NCBI GenBank assembly: GCA_900708905.1
Contig: CAADRB010000024.1
Span: 1,088,723-1,152,722 of the forward strand
Direction of reading: 5' to 3'
Source: Hymenolepis diminuta
Taxonomy: Eukaryota; Platyhelminthes; Cestoda; Cyclophyllidea; Hymenolepididae
DNA length: 64,000 nt
This document shows, piece after piece, positions 14,401-26,830 of the stretch. The position numbers were made by a program, and so were the translations under genes. Numbering within the stretch: the first letter of the stretch is position 1; each line of letters begins with the position of its first letter. Below the pieces are notes generated by a model. The model saw only the letters and a list, made by a program, of their open reading frames with translations, searched no databases and had not been told where the DNA came from.

Positions 14401-17400
14401 GCTTTCCGTTGCTCTCTTTAGATGTAAAATAAATACACTTCGGTCATATCTGCTAAAATGACGACGATAAATGGTAAATAGCCCATTATCTCAACCCCAT
14501 ATGAACAAATCGGATTGCACGTGAAGGAGTCAATAAGCGGGGCACTTTTAAGTATTTCATACAATGAAAGTTTTAAGGATCTATTTTGCAAAACTGTCAG
14601 ATAGCTTAAAATGTCACCTGCAAATCGTTTGATGTTGGAATCTAATCTTAGACACTTAATTCTAATCAGAAATTAGTCATTTCTTTATAATCTCTAAGTA
14701 AAATAAGACGCTAATATTGCATAAGGTAGTAAAATTATAGTTAAGAAAACTTGACACAAAGATTTTCTTTCCACCAGTATGTATACTTTATTTTTGAATA
14801 TAAAAAGATCGATTGATAATGATGATTGTTCTTTTTTTTAATTTCTGAAATGTTAATAATTAAACACTGCTATTAGATAAACGCTTAGGAATTCCAGAAT
14901 TTCCGATTTTACCCTTTGTATTATTTGATTTGATATTATTTAGCCGCAAAACAAAAGTCAAGTCTTTGAACCCTGATTAGACCCACAAATAGGTGAACTA
15001 AACTTCAGGTAATAAAGGCATAGTTGGTGGTTTTGATCTAATCAACTGTTTTCTAGACATATCTGAAGTGAAAATTATGAAAAGGAGCAGATGAAAAAGT
15101 GGAAAAGCATGTCTCCCTTTGCTCACCACCGCAATGTCTGTCTACTGCTAAATTGCAAAACAGAGAGTAAAACATTATATTCTATAATTCAGTGAGTCGT
15201 CCTTAACTCTACAGACCAAATTTTCCATATTATATCAGTTTACATCAGAAGATAAAGAAACGGTATTCCAGATTACCAGAAACCTAGCTGCATAACGGCG
15301 AGAAAATCTGTATGCAGAGGAGCGTGACTTGGAGGAAAGCCAACCAGGTACGTGTTAATATAGTTTCAATTCTGATTGCATGATTCGTGAACATTTTCGT
15401 GAACCTAGATAACTATGTTCCAATTGTAAGGCCAAAAACTATATAAATACAACGTAAATACACTGATCCGATCATTTTGCTTTCTCAACCATTGGAAGGG
15501 AAACAAAGTGAAGCGGCACGACCGACTCTTCTGGACTAAAAACTAGTTAATAAACACGAACATCGTAGACAAGCATTTGTTGCAGTCCAAGGGACAATTC
15601 ACAAGTTTTGAATTTTGGGACGTAAGCTACCCATTTAGTAGATATTTTACATCCAGATTCCAAAAATTAATTGAAGTACGATTCTTTGATACCTTGACGT
15701 TCCTCTTAGCACCTTTATGATCCCGTCCTCTTGATCATTTATGTGATTTTTTTTAAAAAGCTTTCAACTGCTCCCCACAGTTAAAATTATATTTTTTCGT
15801 ATTATTGTGAGTAGTAATAACAATAACGAACATATAGTAAAGTTTTGATTTCCAGAATTTAAGCGGGTATTGTCATCTCCCTAAACCTCTGATAATTTCA
15901 ATAGGATCGCAAGAAGTCTTATGTAATTCAATCTCTGCCACTGGAGATCTATTTAAAACGTATGATACTTCTGTGATTTTTAATTCATAATCTACTATTA
16001 ATCCATCTCTACGGACGAAAACGAGGACAATAAATATTTTCAAAAAAGTGATATTTGATGAAGTTAATAATAGTCGGGAGTGGAGGGCTTTCACAGGAAT
16101 TTCTGAAATTGCTAAAAAGAAAACCACACAGAAGTATACTTCATGTAATGTTTTAATAATAATCTCTGAAATTATTAAAGGGAATTGCTAACACTATTTG
16201 TCTAACTAATATTCAACACTGAGCGATGTTTTCTAATGAAAATAAAACTTATTTAACAAAAATATTCGCAATTTCTCTCAAATGAAATTTAAATCAATTT
16301 CAGAAATGACCGTATTTAAAACAAGCTGATATATTAAAGTTGAAAAAATATTCATTTTTGATTTATTTAAATCTGCCTAATAAAGAAGGAAGCAAAATTC
16401 GATTCTTCCACCATGACGTCTCCATGTACTGAAGACAAGCGTTGGAAAACCATTTCCTACACGGGCTTGGAAATCAATCCCGATTTATAGTTCCCTTGAA
16501 TGACTAATTGCTTTCGTCACGTTAACGAGTTAAAGCACAGTTTAAAAAAATATTTTATAATATTAAAATAATATATTAAAGGATGTGTTATTTTGATCAT
16601 TTAATGGCTATTCCTATCTACTGAACAAAATTTACATTATAAAATATACAACGGTTCATATTAGGAAATACTATAAACTAACAGGAGGTTTTAAAAAAAT
16701 CATTGCATTTTAGCATAAATTTTAATATAATCACATGAAATATATGGTTTACTAAATGTAAGTAATATAAAATTCAGTAAAAATTTAATAAACTTACTTG
16801 CAGATTTGTGAAAATCGTCGACAGTTTCCACAAAGATATTTGCATTCGTGTCAGCATATCCCACAAACACAGAGAGCAGATGTAGCGCAGTCTTTTTGAC
16901 TAATGAGAACTAGAAATGAGAAAAAAAACCAAAACCCATACATAACAAGTTATAAATCACCTCGGGCTTAGGTATAATTCAAACACCGCCACGCATTATT
17001 CAAACAAGGAAGTAAAAATGTTTAACTTCAAGAGCCATAAGCAATATCCGACTCAGTTTACTAGTTTACAAATAAGTAATTTTATAGTGAGTTTGATAAA
17101 TCATGCAAAACTATTTTTAATTTAAACGTAAATCGATTACATAAGTAGCATGATTATACCTTGCAGGAAAGGAGCGAATATAACCACCGAATTGTCTCTG
17201 GGTGTTCACTAACTCCATTCATTCCATCTACGTAGAGAATCAGTTGGCCCAAAGCTAAAAGCAAATTTAAATAAATAAATAAGGACGATTTTTTGATGAA
17301 ATTTAATTAATTAGACATTATATAAAAAATTGACCCTCAGCAAATTAGGAGAGATTTTGGTACAAACAGTCGATTATCAATATCAAACCACATTTTATTA

Positions 17401-20400
17401 CAAAGAAGTTTATATCTTTTGTCTTTTAAGTACTTTTTGGACAAGGTCAACAAAAATTCGACAATTTTGTTATTTAGCCTTAAAAAAACTCTTGTTTAAA
17501 GAAAATAACGATTTTCTGTAAATATTTTTGAAACAAGTTTCGAAAAGCCTTCGCGTCTTTACATGGGATTTTCTCAAATTTACCTTAAAATAGCCGAACC
17601 TTCTTCGAAGATACTTAAGAAAATACTGTTCTGTTATTTATTTTTAACAATTTTTAAACCAAAATTCTATATTTTAAATTAATGGAAAATAAGCTTATTA
17701 TAGCAATTTCTCAATTAAATAAATAAATTACTGCAACAAAATCAAAACATACTTATCAAATTACTTTACGGGATTAGGTAACTTCAACATATAAAATATA
17801 AATAAAAGTGGAATTTAAAAATAGAAAAATAAATTTGTAAAAATTAGTAAAACTTTCGAGTGACTTGATGATACCGGAAGGGCAATAAAAAGAGCCCAGA
17901 CAGTTGTCGCGTTGGAAAATAAGGTTTACAAGAAAAAATATTTCTTGGGAATTTTCTCGAAAGTGGACGAGTCACGCTAACAACAACGTGACACTGCAAA
18001 AAGGGTGGTTATAACTTACCTCGAAGAATATAGTTTTGGTGAGTATGTTCAGATTGAGATCCAACGGTTACGAGACAGGTCAATCCGGAATGAGTCACGA
18101 ATTCGTGAACCAGATCCTTGTCATTCTTGAAAGAGAAAAGAATAAATCTACGAGTAGCATACATAATTCCAATCGAAACGAAATATTAAGCTTTTAAAGT
18201 GTGGCTAATTATAGATAGCATTTGTCAAGTACAGATGGGTAGGCATTCCAGAGCCGCCGCATTCTACAATCCTCTCTAATTGAAAAAAATTAACTGGTCT
18301 GATTGAAAAAACCACATCGTTTGATGTGCAGGGATCAAGTGGGTTGCGTACTCAATAAATCACTGCATTATCAACGACTATGATCTACAGATCTTAATTT
18401 GTAAATGTACTTGACAAATGTGCTATTAAAACTTCCCTAGATGGGACTGAGTAATTAAAATGACTATTCCGTTCAAAATTTAGGATAAATTTCTTAACTG
18501 CAATACTTAATTAATAATGATAAAATGATCGCCTTTCCGATTGAAATAGGAAATGTATTTCAAGCTTTGCCTAGATTTCTAGAAATTGATCACAGTCAAA
18601 CCATATTTTGAATATCGTGACCCGATTTCGATTGACTCCCCGGTTTTCAAGTGTACACCCTTTCCCGTAATCAGATAATTATAACTTAATTCAATATATA
18701 GAGATATGACCTGAGATGTCCCATAACAATCTCAGTTTGATAGGAATTATCAATTTAAAAGTAATTTAAAAGAAAAAATTTTTTTTCCAGATTTCTATAT
18801 AAAGAATATTTCTGCAAATAAAGGTTTCTCATTACACCGAGAGGATGAATATATACCCTCATAATAACGCATTAATTAAGGGAACGTTTTGTAAAACATT
18901 ACAGATTTTTTTAATAATTAACAATTTTAATATTTAATTAAGATACAACTGTAAAATGACAATAGACTTAAAAATAAAAAAGCGATGAAATCTGACTTTT
19001 TTAATGAGATATGAATTTCCGATCAATAAAATGCCCAAACAGCGCATATTTAGCTCAGCAATTTAAATATTGGTGGAAGATCGCGACGATTCACCGTGAA
19101 AGCACTCACATCTGTGTTAAATATGCAATACGACTGACCGATATAACTCAGAAACAGTTTTAAGCATAAGACGAACTCAATTTAGATTTCCAACGAAGTT
19201 GCAGTGCAGTAAAGTATTGAGGATGTTGTAGAAAAATAGCAAGGGAACAAATCAAATTTATGAAAAGAGTAATTGAAATATCACCAAATATTTGATCTTC
19301 CTTTACCACGATCTAACTTGAAAGACAAGCAAAGCAAACCAGGCGTGAAATTCGAAGCTATTTCGCCAACGACTCATCTATGCTATACATTATGCTTTAT
19401 GATGATCTAATATAGCATACTAAGGGTGACTTCTTGTTCAACTTAAAAAAGTTCCCCAAAATACAGGTATAAATAGGCAAATATTTACTTGATTAAACAG
19501 TGCCGAACGGAAATTAAAAATGTACACAAACCACCTAGCAATTAATGGATATGTGATGACTTAGGTCTACAATATGGAGAAGTTAGATTGAGAATTAAAC
19601 CTATCAACAGAACGTCAGCGGAAAACATATGACTGCACACATTGTAGGAATTGAACCAAGAGTTAAATGCGGCAAATGCATTTAAATGCAAAGTTGAGAA
19701 ATAGTTCAATTAATAAAAATGAAAACGTTGACTATATATATTTAGCGCCAAATAAATAAAGTGCTCCTTTTCAAATTCTGAAGGTTCAAGGCGAACTCTA
19801 GTTCTAAAATATATTGAGAAAAGCATGAAAAAAATGCATTTTTGAAGAAGGTAAGATTGTATAGATCAGATCAAAATTAAGATTGAGAAAACCGACAATT
19901 TGTGGATTCTAAAACTCAACTGCGGTATTGTTCACCCGCTTTTCTGATTTATATTCCTGTTACATCCAACCCATTTTCTAAAAAATGAACTAGTCTTTCT
20001 TCTCACGTGGTTTGATGTTTCAAAATGGTTACAGATTGTAAACTTTAAGAAAATCCAATCGCTTTGCTATGAGTACCAATGGCGTATTTGTTAAAGAAGA
20101 GGAACAAATAGTAGTTGAATGCATTAGGCAGAAATACTTTGTCAATAAAAATAAATTTTGAGAAATTTCCACCCGGAAAGACTAAAGAATGCATAAAAAA
20201 TTGAATTTATTGAAGAGGTTGTGGTTTTCGAGGCTAAAGATTTGCAAGAAAATCTGAGCCGAAAGTGCAGCTTCAATAAGTAGATCAAATTACAGCTGAT
20301 TTGAAAGCTTGAGACTTAATAAAACTTCGATTATATGATTGGTTTTATTATTATCTAGAAAAAAATTTATATACTCTTGGAAAAATGAGAAATTAAAAAA

Positions 20401-22521
20401 TTACTGATGACTCAATCTGCGAGAAATTCATTCACACGACTGTGACACCACGATCAATGAGCATTAAGTGAATTACTGCGCATTTTATTGACGCAAATAA
20501 AGAAATAAATTCGTAATTTTATTCAAAATTTTAGACATACCATAAAAATCTGTTTCAATGAAAACAAGGCCCTTCGTAATTCCTGACCTTTTGCAGAATA
20601 TAAGCGGTCTAAAATAAATAGAAAGAAAAAAAAAAAAGAAAAATACCTTTTTTCCAAGTGAACTTAATTAGCTGGCGTGTTTACCTTTCAAAAGGAAGGA
20701 AATGCATAATAAACTTTATGTCCTCTCCGATAAACACTAGTTAATGATAACTGAACTTCATACGTGAGAGTTGTTCGCTGAAACCACCCTGCCAGTCGGT
20801 TTGTTTAGAATCTTCCTTAAATCACTTAGTATCAAGAGTTTATTTTAATTTTAGATATAAAAATTTTGTGGTATTTGTAATGAAATGGCATCAGTCAAAA
20901 GAAACAAATAAGATTCTACGACATAATTCACAATTAGATCGTGAAAATATGGTAATTTAACTCTTGGCAAATCTGGATTATAGTTAAATCACTTATTAGT
21001 TAAAATGTGTTTGAGGAGTGCGACAAATTGACATTCAATTTGAGAGCAAGAAGATACAATCTCGATCGATTCATACACATTTATTTAATTTCCAAATTCA
21101 TTTCGGATCGATAAATTAATATTTCGAATCTAGGCTGAAAAGGTGCTAATATCAGCATAATTAACTCGACTTTACCGATAATACTTCTTGATGTAACAAA
21201 TCTTGCCACCACATTAGGTGGCAGTGCATTTTGAATGAAATTTGCCTAATAATACCAAAATTGTTTTATTCTGTTTGGTTTTAATTTAATTAAAATGGGG
21301 AAATGTGATTGTTAATTGGAGGATTTTGCTCTCTCTCACTTATTCTGCGATAAACGAAACGCATCAGCAAATGCAGATGAAATCTGATCTCATGTTCTAA
21401 TATTTTGCGTTGTTATGCCCATGTTTTCTGAGTGCGCAGTTTTGGAGGTTAGTGCGTCGTGAGGTCATGACCTCATCCGCTATCGGATTCTTGATTGGAA
21501 TGATAAAAGATTTGTTTGAAATAGCGTCTCTCTACAAAGTATGCGCAAATAGACGACACTGAGAGTTGTTTTTTTTTATCTTAAATAAGTGCACAACTCA
21601 AAACAGCGTGCCGATGTTAGAGGAGTTAATGGGTGGTGGTTGTAACTTCACACGCAAAATTACAAGGTGAACGCAAGCGCGTAGGTCTAATTGAACAAGA
21701 TGTTTTGCGTCGATAGCAACAAATCAAATATTATATTTCCTCGAAATTATAGCGGCACCGTTTCGTGATCCATGTAATTCTTATTCTCCTGATCTAAGCT
21801 ACTTAAAATATGACGCATAAAGAACTTACTTATTATTGCTTGTACACGAACAATGGATTTGGTTCGGAGAACAATTGCGATTGTTTCACCACTGAAAATA
21901 GAATAATAAAGAGCTGTGATGTAAAATTAAATAGAGTAATTAAATTATTACTTAAAATTAAAAATTGTTGTACTGCATATCCGAATCCTATGACTAAATA
22001 CAATATTAAAAGCAAAATTATATATACTAAATATTTTATAACGGATTAAATAAACCGCTATAGGGGATTGAAATAAACTTTTAACCATAAAATTGAATCA
22101 AAATAGATCAATTAAAGGTAAAAATAGTCATAATCTAAAAAATGATAACCAAAAATGGAAGTGATTTAATGGAAAATTATTTATATTTTACTTACTCTTC
22201 CGATGTGTTTTTGATTTCATCCCATTGTTCTTGTAAGGTTGAATCCATATCCAAATAAGTACCAAAGTAGTTCTGCTCAGCTCCGAACCGATATACTTGC
22301 AGAACACAATTTTCCAGCTACAAAATAAAATAAAATTCATAAAAAATTACCTGATGAGGAGCATCTAATATTTTATGAAGACCAGGCAGTTGCGTTCTCA
22401 AACAGACGTCAGTCAAAAAGGGAAATCTAGGAGGTTTGGGAGGTTCCAAAAATCCAGATTTTGTGTAATCAAATGGATCTCTGTCATCAAGATAATATGT
22501 ACGACACGTATATGTTGTCAT
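978..22521 (-). CDS. FHOD: FHOD-class formin, complete, 24 exons
   Basis: Formin of the FHOD family, which binds barbed ends and bundles or nucleates actin, typically in stress fibres and sarcomeres. Exons on the minus strand, high to low: 22351-22521, 22196-22317, 21830-21891, 20541-20608, 18020-18125, 17160-17254, 16798-16909, 14174-14415, 13666-13859, 12045-12124, 11510-11707, 10923-10954, 10553-10690, 8196-8472, 5294-5670, 5063-5215, 4739-4957, 4460-4667, 4225-4384, 2858-2932, 2586-2778, 2416-2460, 1962-2127, 978-1243. Every junction has GT-AG ends and matching phase; the sum is 3,759 nt, 1,252 residues. The start [17 protein letters not shown] resembles the conserved vertebrate FHOD start, and a TAA lies just upstream in frame. 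Human FHOD1 is about 1,164 residues, so the length is normal. FH2 signatures such as [11 protein letters not shown] and LAMGNFLN are intact. Exon edges are inferred from sequence alone. Confidence 0.95.
3392..3430 (-). other. Candidate 39-nt cassette exon in FHOD FH2
   Basis: A 39-nt segment with acceptor TTTCCCTAG and donor GTAGAG, phase 2 at both ends, lying in the same intron as the 21-nt microexon. It would encode [12 protein letters not shown] plus a junction residue. It has no stop in the required frame and, alone or with the microexon, keeps FHOD in frame. Proposed as an alternative exon. Confidence 0.4.
3451..3470. repeat. AAT microsatellite
   Basis: About six AAT units in the FHOD intron, just upstream (on the minus strand) of the 39-nt candidate exon. 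Confidence 0.8.
3655..3725 (+). repeat. Dispersed repeat family B, copy 1
   Basis: About 70 bp that resembles 32576-32645 on the same strand. Shared blocks include GCAGACGTGTAC and GTCACCGG with similar spacing. A weaker relative lies at 38650-38700. It lies in a FHOD intron. The class is unknown; it is too short and diverged to classify. Confidence 0.55.
4097..4117 (-). other. Candidate 21-nt cassette microexon in FHOD FH2
   Basis: This 21-nt segment has a T-rich acceptor ending TTTAAAG and a GTGGTA donor. It is phase 2 at both ends, so it adds seven codons (LEDEYG plus junction residue) between the exons at 4225-4384 and 2858-2932 without changing the frame. Skipping it gives the length closest to human FHOD. 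It is therefore proposed as an alternative exon, not part of the base model. Confidence 0.4.
8196..8290 (-). other. FHOD: FH1 polyproline segment of FHOD
   Basis: The 3' part of exon 14 encodes two proline runs, of 11 and 10 residues, separated by GGLLG. A third short run lies at the start of exon 15 (about 5640-5670). FH1 runs bind profilin-actin and feed monomers to the FH2 ring. The donor chosen is the GTGAGG just after CCTG, because it gives phase 1 and joins exon 15 in frame. The opposite strand reads as an open frame too, but only because the antisense of proline codons is GG-rich. Confidence 0.9.
8822..9100 (+). repeat. Dispersed repeat family C, copy 1
   Basis: About 280 bp in the FHOD intron between exons 13 and 14 that aligns by eye with 15595-15850. 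Shared landmarks in the same order are a CCATTTAGTA block, a TTTGA(T/C)A block, a pyrimidine tract, CTGCTCCCC followed by AGTTAAAA, and a TAATAATAA-type tail. It includes a run of 10 C at about 8947-8956. It is non-coding and of unknown class. Confidence 0.6.
9315..9356. repeat. AAAC and TA microsatellites
   Basis: A short AAAC-rich run is followed by about nine TA dinucleotides at 9339-9355, within a FHOD intron. Confidence 0.8.
15500..15595 (+). repeat. Dispersed repeat family D, copy 1
   Basis: About 95 bp similar to 49838-49940 on the same strand, sharing AAGTGAAGCG, CGACC...CTTCT and GTAGACAA(G/A)CATTTG in order. Non-coding; probably the 5' part of a longer interspersed element that continues into family C. 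Confidence 0.55.
15595..15850 (+). repeat. Dispersed repeat family C, copy 2
   Basis: Second copy of the family described at 8822-9100, in a FHOD intron. It directly follows a copy of family D (15500-15595), so C and D may be parts of one longer element. No coding capacity was seen. Confidence 0.6.
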
Positions 22522-23282
22522 TTTCTCCAATTAACAAAATTTACATTTTCATTTGATGCGCTAGATACCAAGGTTTAACATTGGATTATTATAACAAGAT
22601 CGGCCTTAAATTTCATATTGTTTATTAGGGAAATTAATTGAATAACTTAACAATTATTGAGCATATTTAGTTTAATTTTATAATTCTTTTTATATTTTGC
22701 ATTAATATATATTTAAAATTATTTTTTATGCCAAGATTTACTAGAGATGGGTTTCATCATTTCCATTAATATTGCAAACAACTGTCTTAAAAATGAAGAT
22801 CGCTAAATATTATATTATGTAAAACTTGCATTAAATAAATCAAATGTGTTTTTACATAAAATCACTAATAAATATATTAAAGAGTTGTTATTTTCTTTCC
22901 AATGTTATTTTAAAGTAAATAGCTTATTTGACGAATATTTTCTTGTTAAAGAAGACTATGAATAAGTGCATTTCTGGCACAATTTTCTGTGATTACTTCT
23001 AAGAATTATACTATGATAGAGTAGGATTAAAATTAGACTAGCACCCACGTTTAAAAGTATTCCTAGAATTTTGCAATTCAAATCATGATTAATCGTCATT
23101 CTTCTATGAAATGGTGAAAGTAACCTTTCTTTACAGGGGTGTAAATAATGAGGTCATTCCGCCTTTGAAGTGCACTTTACTGGCTTCTAAAAGGTCACGG
23201 TCACTTCTCTTTTCCTAACTTACAAGGAAATTTCACCAAATTAAATCTCTCATTATCTATATCTTTGTGTGATCCCACATAT
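22522..23282. other. Spacer between FHOD exon 1 and the upstream coiled-coil exon
   Basis: Very AT-rich. It presumably holds the FHOD promoter and 5' UTR if FHOD is an independent gene. I see no further exon and no clear promoter motif. Confidence 0.4.
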
Positions 23283-25076
23283 TCAAAGCCACCCAAGGTT
23301 AACCAAAGTCAGGTGATATAAATCCTCAATATGGTAGGCGGGAAATGCTGTCACCTGAAAATAGGAGTTACTATTCAAAGCAGCGAAATTTCTTGACCAC
23401 GTGTTGGATTGATATTAAGTGCCGAAATGTTCTGAAAGGAGCTGTCATTAAGTGGACAAAGGTAATAAATATGTCAGATTTCTTACTTCCAAATATACAC
23501 ATTTACAATTTCAGAATTTTTTGATTCCAACCGAAATATTTGGAATAAAAATTATAACAAATTCAAGTTCTAAAATATAAATGAAAGAGATGCTGAAAAT
23601 ATTCTATTTAAATGAAAAATTAAGCTTAAATATCAAGAGTAGCGGATAAGATCACTTGAATATGAAATGAAAAAAGGACAATAAAGTTTAACTTAAAATA
23701 GATACATTACTTTTGGGAGAGAGCAATTAAGATACCTATTTTATTTCAAGCAGGATATATAGGAATAATTAAATCATTATCCTTACAAAGCTCATGTAAT
23801 TACAAAATTAATACATCAATTCATTACTTACCTTATTCACATCAAATCCAAAATCCGTCATCATGGAAACGACATCCTTATATCCTCTGAAATTCCGCTC
23901 ACTTTCGATGGAAAACTCCTTGCCAAATTTATCCGTCTTGCATAGATCCATGATTGCCGCAAACCGGACAGGTCGCTTATGCGCTCTGACGACTAGATGT
24001 TGCAATTCCGTTGGCATTTCACTAAAGACCTGTTTAGCTTTCCTTGTCTTATAAACAATGGACATTTCTCCACCTGAATCTTCTATGTCACTATCAGGTA
24101 GATAGGTGTATATGGAAGCTTGTTTATCCTTGTCTCCATTGAGACATTTCTTCAAATAATCGTCAAAATCAGTGAAATTTAATGCATTTTCTACAATATC
24201 TGGAGTTGGAGGTGGTGTTGGCTCTTTTTTCTTCGTCACAGAAACCTCCTTCTGTGCCACTTCCCGCGCTTTAAAAGAGGACTGCCGAAGTAGGGGTCGT
24301 TTTTCGCTCATTTCAGTTTCTCTTTTTCTCAACTCTTCTCGTCTTATTTGAAGTCGTCGAATTTCCGCATCCACTTCGGCAATTTTAGCTTCATCTTTCT
24401 CTAAAGTGGCCTTCCTGAGGGCTAATCGAAGTCTCCTTTCTTCTCTTTCCTCTTCCAAACTCTGTTGATGGAGTTTATCAACCATAATTTGTCTCTCTCG
24501 TTCTAGTTTCCGACGTTCTGATTCGGTTATGGGAGCTTTTGGGGCTATGGATGTGTGTTCTTTGGGAGAATATTGAACACCATATACAGATTCTCTCCAT
24601 GAGCCTCTCGATTGAGCCGAGTTGGCATCATTCCCTTCTTTGGAATTCATTCTTTGAAGATATCTACCTCCGATATTAATCCGAGGTTTATCCTCAGGGG
24701 GAGAGATGTTAATATCGTCTGCTTTTTTACTTGTCGGTCCATTCTCGAAACGATTTTTGATTTCGTTCGTTCGTGTGGGGATGGTATTGTAACTTTCATT
24801 CGTAGATTTGGAAGTGTTAGATCCTCGGTTGGCATTCTGGAGATAAAGATCGGCCAGGCCTCCTGATCTAGATGTGGAACGTGCATATCCAGCAAGAGGA
24901 CCGCACCCGTGTCTCAGAGAACCGTAATTTCTTGAATTCGAACTGGACATTGAACGGGGAGAATCGGTTCCACCAAGGAAACCTCGATTATACTTGTACG
25001 AACTACTTCCGGTGGGTGTAGAATAAGTTGAAGGCGAAAGGTAACTTGCTGGACTTGAACCACTTCCTCCTCCATG
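23283..25076 (-). CDS. Unrecognised charged coiled-coil protein, 5' end unresolved
   Basis: A single exon at 23832-25076 is open for 415 codons, phase 0 at both ends, with acceptor TTAG and a strong donor AAG|GTAAGT. The first in-frame ATG is at 24950, and an open stretch rich in G, S and P lies before it. Residues after about 140 of the 380 downstream of that ATG form a long charged helix (ERRKLERERQIM, LRLALRKATLEKDEAKIAEV), then TPPPTP, an acidic DSDIEDSGGE stretch and a conserved-looking end MMTDFGFDVNK. A good acceptor (TATTTTCAG) allows a last exon at 23283-23354 with a TGA stop in phase. I do not recognise the family. Alternatively the donor could join FHOD exon 1, because phase 0 and an AG six bases before the FHOD ATG would permit a long FHOD isoform. 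The gene is sure to be coding; its limits are not. Confidence 0.65.
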
Positions 25077-25139
25077 CTAATTCCGTTGGGAGGAGATGGA
25101 AAAATCCGAAAAGAAGATAAAAATCATATTAATAATTGA

Positions 25140-25330
25140 AAAATCTCTCCGTATATAGAGTATAATATGTTAGGATATAATCTTTTAAAATGTGCGGATT
25201 AGAGGCTCGATTGAACGAACGCATCAGGTGACTGGTCCCAAGAGTTGAGATGACCAATCAGATGCAAGAAGTGGGCTGATGCACGATTCCGATTGGTCAG
25301 CCTTTCAAGGTACCCGCGTATTGGTTGGCA
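25140..25330 (-). promoter_or_regulatory. Probable promoter with clustered CCAAT boxes and TATA-like motif
   Basis: Within about 70 bp there are three CCAAT motifs: CCAAT at 25254-25258 on the plus strand, and ATTGG (CCAAT on the minus strand) at 25292-25296 and 25320-25324. A TATATA lies at 25152-25157. The stretch is GC-richer than its surroundings and lies just upstream of the coiled-coil exon. Spacing would put transcription start near 25125 on the minus strand, but the exon at 25076 starts with an acceptor, so a short first exon or a trans-spliced leader is needed. Confidence 0.35.
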
Positions 25331-26754
25331 CCATTCATCAATTTGCCCACTAGGCAACCAACCATAACAACGCTTAGTACTTCATGAACGGGTCAGGCTC
25401 GTAAAAATACACATGTGCTTGCGTAAAGCCGTGGATACATGAAGATGCAAAATGATAAACAGAATCCCCTTGAAGACGTTTTGACTAGGGTTCGATAAAT
25501 CTGGAAGAATATTGATTGAATTGTCCTCAGTTAACGTGATTTAAAATCAGTCGAACAATATGGTGTAAAAATATATTTAGAAGAAGTAAATTAACAGTAG
25601 GAACAGCTTTTACGATAGTGCACTTGCGTTTCAGATTAATATGAATCTGAAAAAAAGTCTTTTTTTGAAGGAATTTCTTGAATTTGAAGTAAATAAACCT
25701 ACTTTATTATAATTATCCAATTGCTATAGCAAGCCTGGGGTGTTGAGTTAAACAAAATCGTTGATTAACCGATATTTCAATCCTCCTTTAACAATTTATG
25801 ACTTTACGTGGAATAAATTTATCAAAATGTCTAAAACTGGGTTTGTTATAATAAATATCATTAAGGTATTTAGATTTGGTATCCCAACTTCGCAGTTGCA
25901 AGTAAAAAAGAGAAGTTGGTTAAATTAATTCAATCTTTTTGGACTAAGCTCGTGTATTTTCTCAATGAGATGATGATCAGAGCCTTTTACTTTCTCTCCG
26001 ATTATTATTATTAAGTCGTATCAAGGACACCGTCCAGACAGGGAGGATAAAGCTATCTATCTAAAGTTGTATTAGGAAAGAGAAACAATTTGCGAATTTA
26101 GGAAATTTTGATTCCTATTTAACTCAAATTGTGACAAGCTTTCATGGCTCTAGAGTTGGAAATCCATTCAGTTAACCTCAAATTTAAAGGCTCACAGTTT
26201 TCGGGAGCACATTTTTATAGTCCCGCACTTCACGAACCAACTCACATGTATCTAGTGGAAAAAGGTATTATCATGAAACTAAGTTTTAAAAATCAGGGTT
26301 AAATAGCTGTTAGTTGGCATAAAATGCAATGGCTTATCTTTTTATGGAGGCGACACTAGCAGAACGAGCTTACATGGTTTTAGCTTAGCAGAGCTTACCT
26401 GCTTTCAATAAAGATGGACACTAATCAATCCCTTGTAATTAATACTTAGAGCCGCCTTTTTCAGTCATCCACGAACTACGATTTTAAGTAATCCATGTGA
26501 ATTTGTCAATTCACGTTTAACCATGAAGGATAAGGTATATTTCAATTCCCTTGAAGTAGGCTCCGCAGAACTGCGATCTCCAAAGTTCGTTTTAAATTCA
26601 AATACTGCAATCAATCAAAAATGCTAAATCATGATTACTAAATTCTTTTAATTTCAATAAAATCACATGGCCGCAGTTAGAAGTAACTTGACGTTCTAGA
26701 GGTGCGTTTACGTGCCTATTTAATTAACTGGTTAATAAACTCTGGTAAACGTGG

Positions 26755-26830
26755 GCATGAACTCAACCAGGAGCCTAAAGGTCAAATCCAGAAATTTGAA
26801 CTTCGGAACATTAATACGTGGTGCAATTAA
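26755..26830 (+). repeat. Dispersed repeat family E, copy 1
   Basis: Related copies lie at 27145-27270, 49135-49200 and 62848-62970. Shared pattern: GAACTC(A/C)..CAGG..CC, then GATCAAAT or a variant, a TTGAACTTCGGAACA-like block and a GAATTAT-like block. The longest copies end with ACTCAATG...TTCAGAAT. Non-coding interspersed repeat of unknown class. Confidence 0.55.

Larger units (their letters stand above)
14174..22521 (-). other. FHOD: FHOD GBD/FH3 N-terminal regulatory region (exons 1-8)
   Basis: Exons 1-8 encode about residues 1-326. They contain the FHOD-type GTPase-binding domain and the armadillo-like FH3 domain. Visible family signatures are [29 protein letters not shown] and [16 protein letters not shown]. 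In vertebrate FHOD proteins this half folds back on the C-terminal DAD and holds the formin inactive. Exons here are small (62-242 nt) and split by introns up to 2.7 kb long, which hold repeats but no other gene I can see. Confidence 0.9.
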
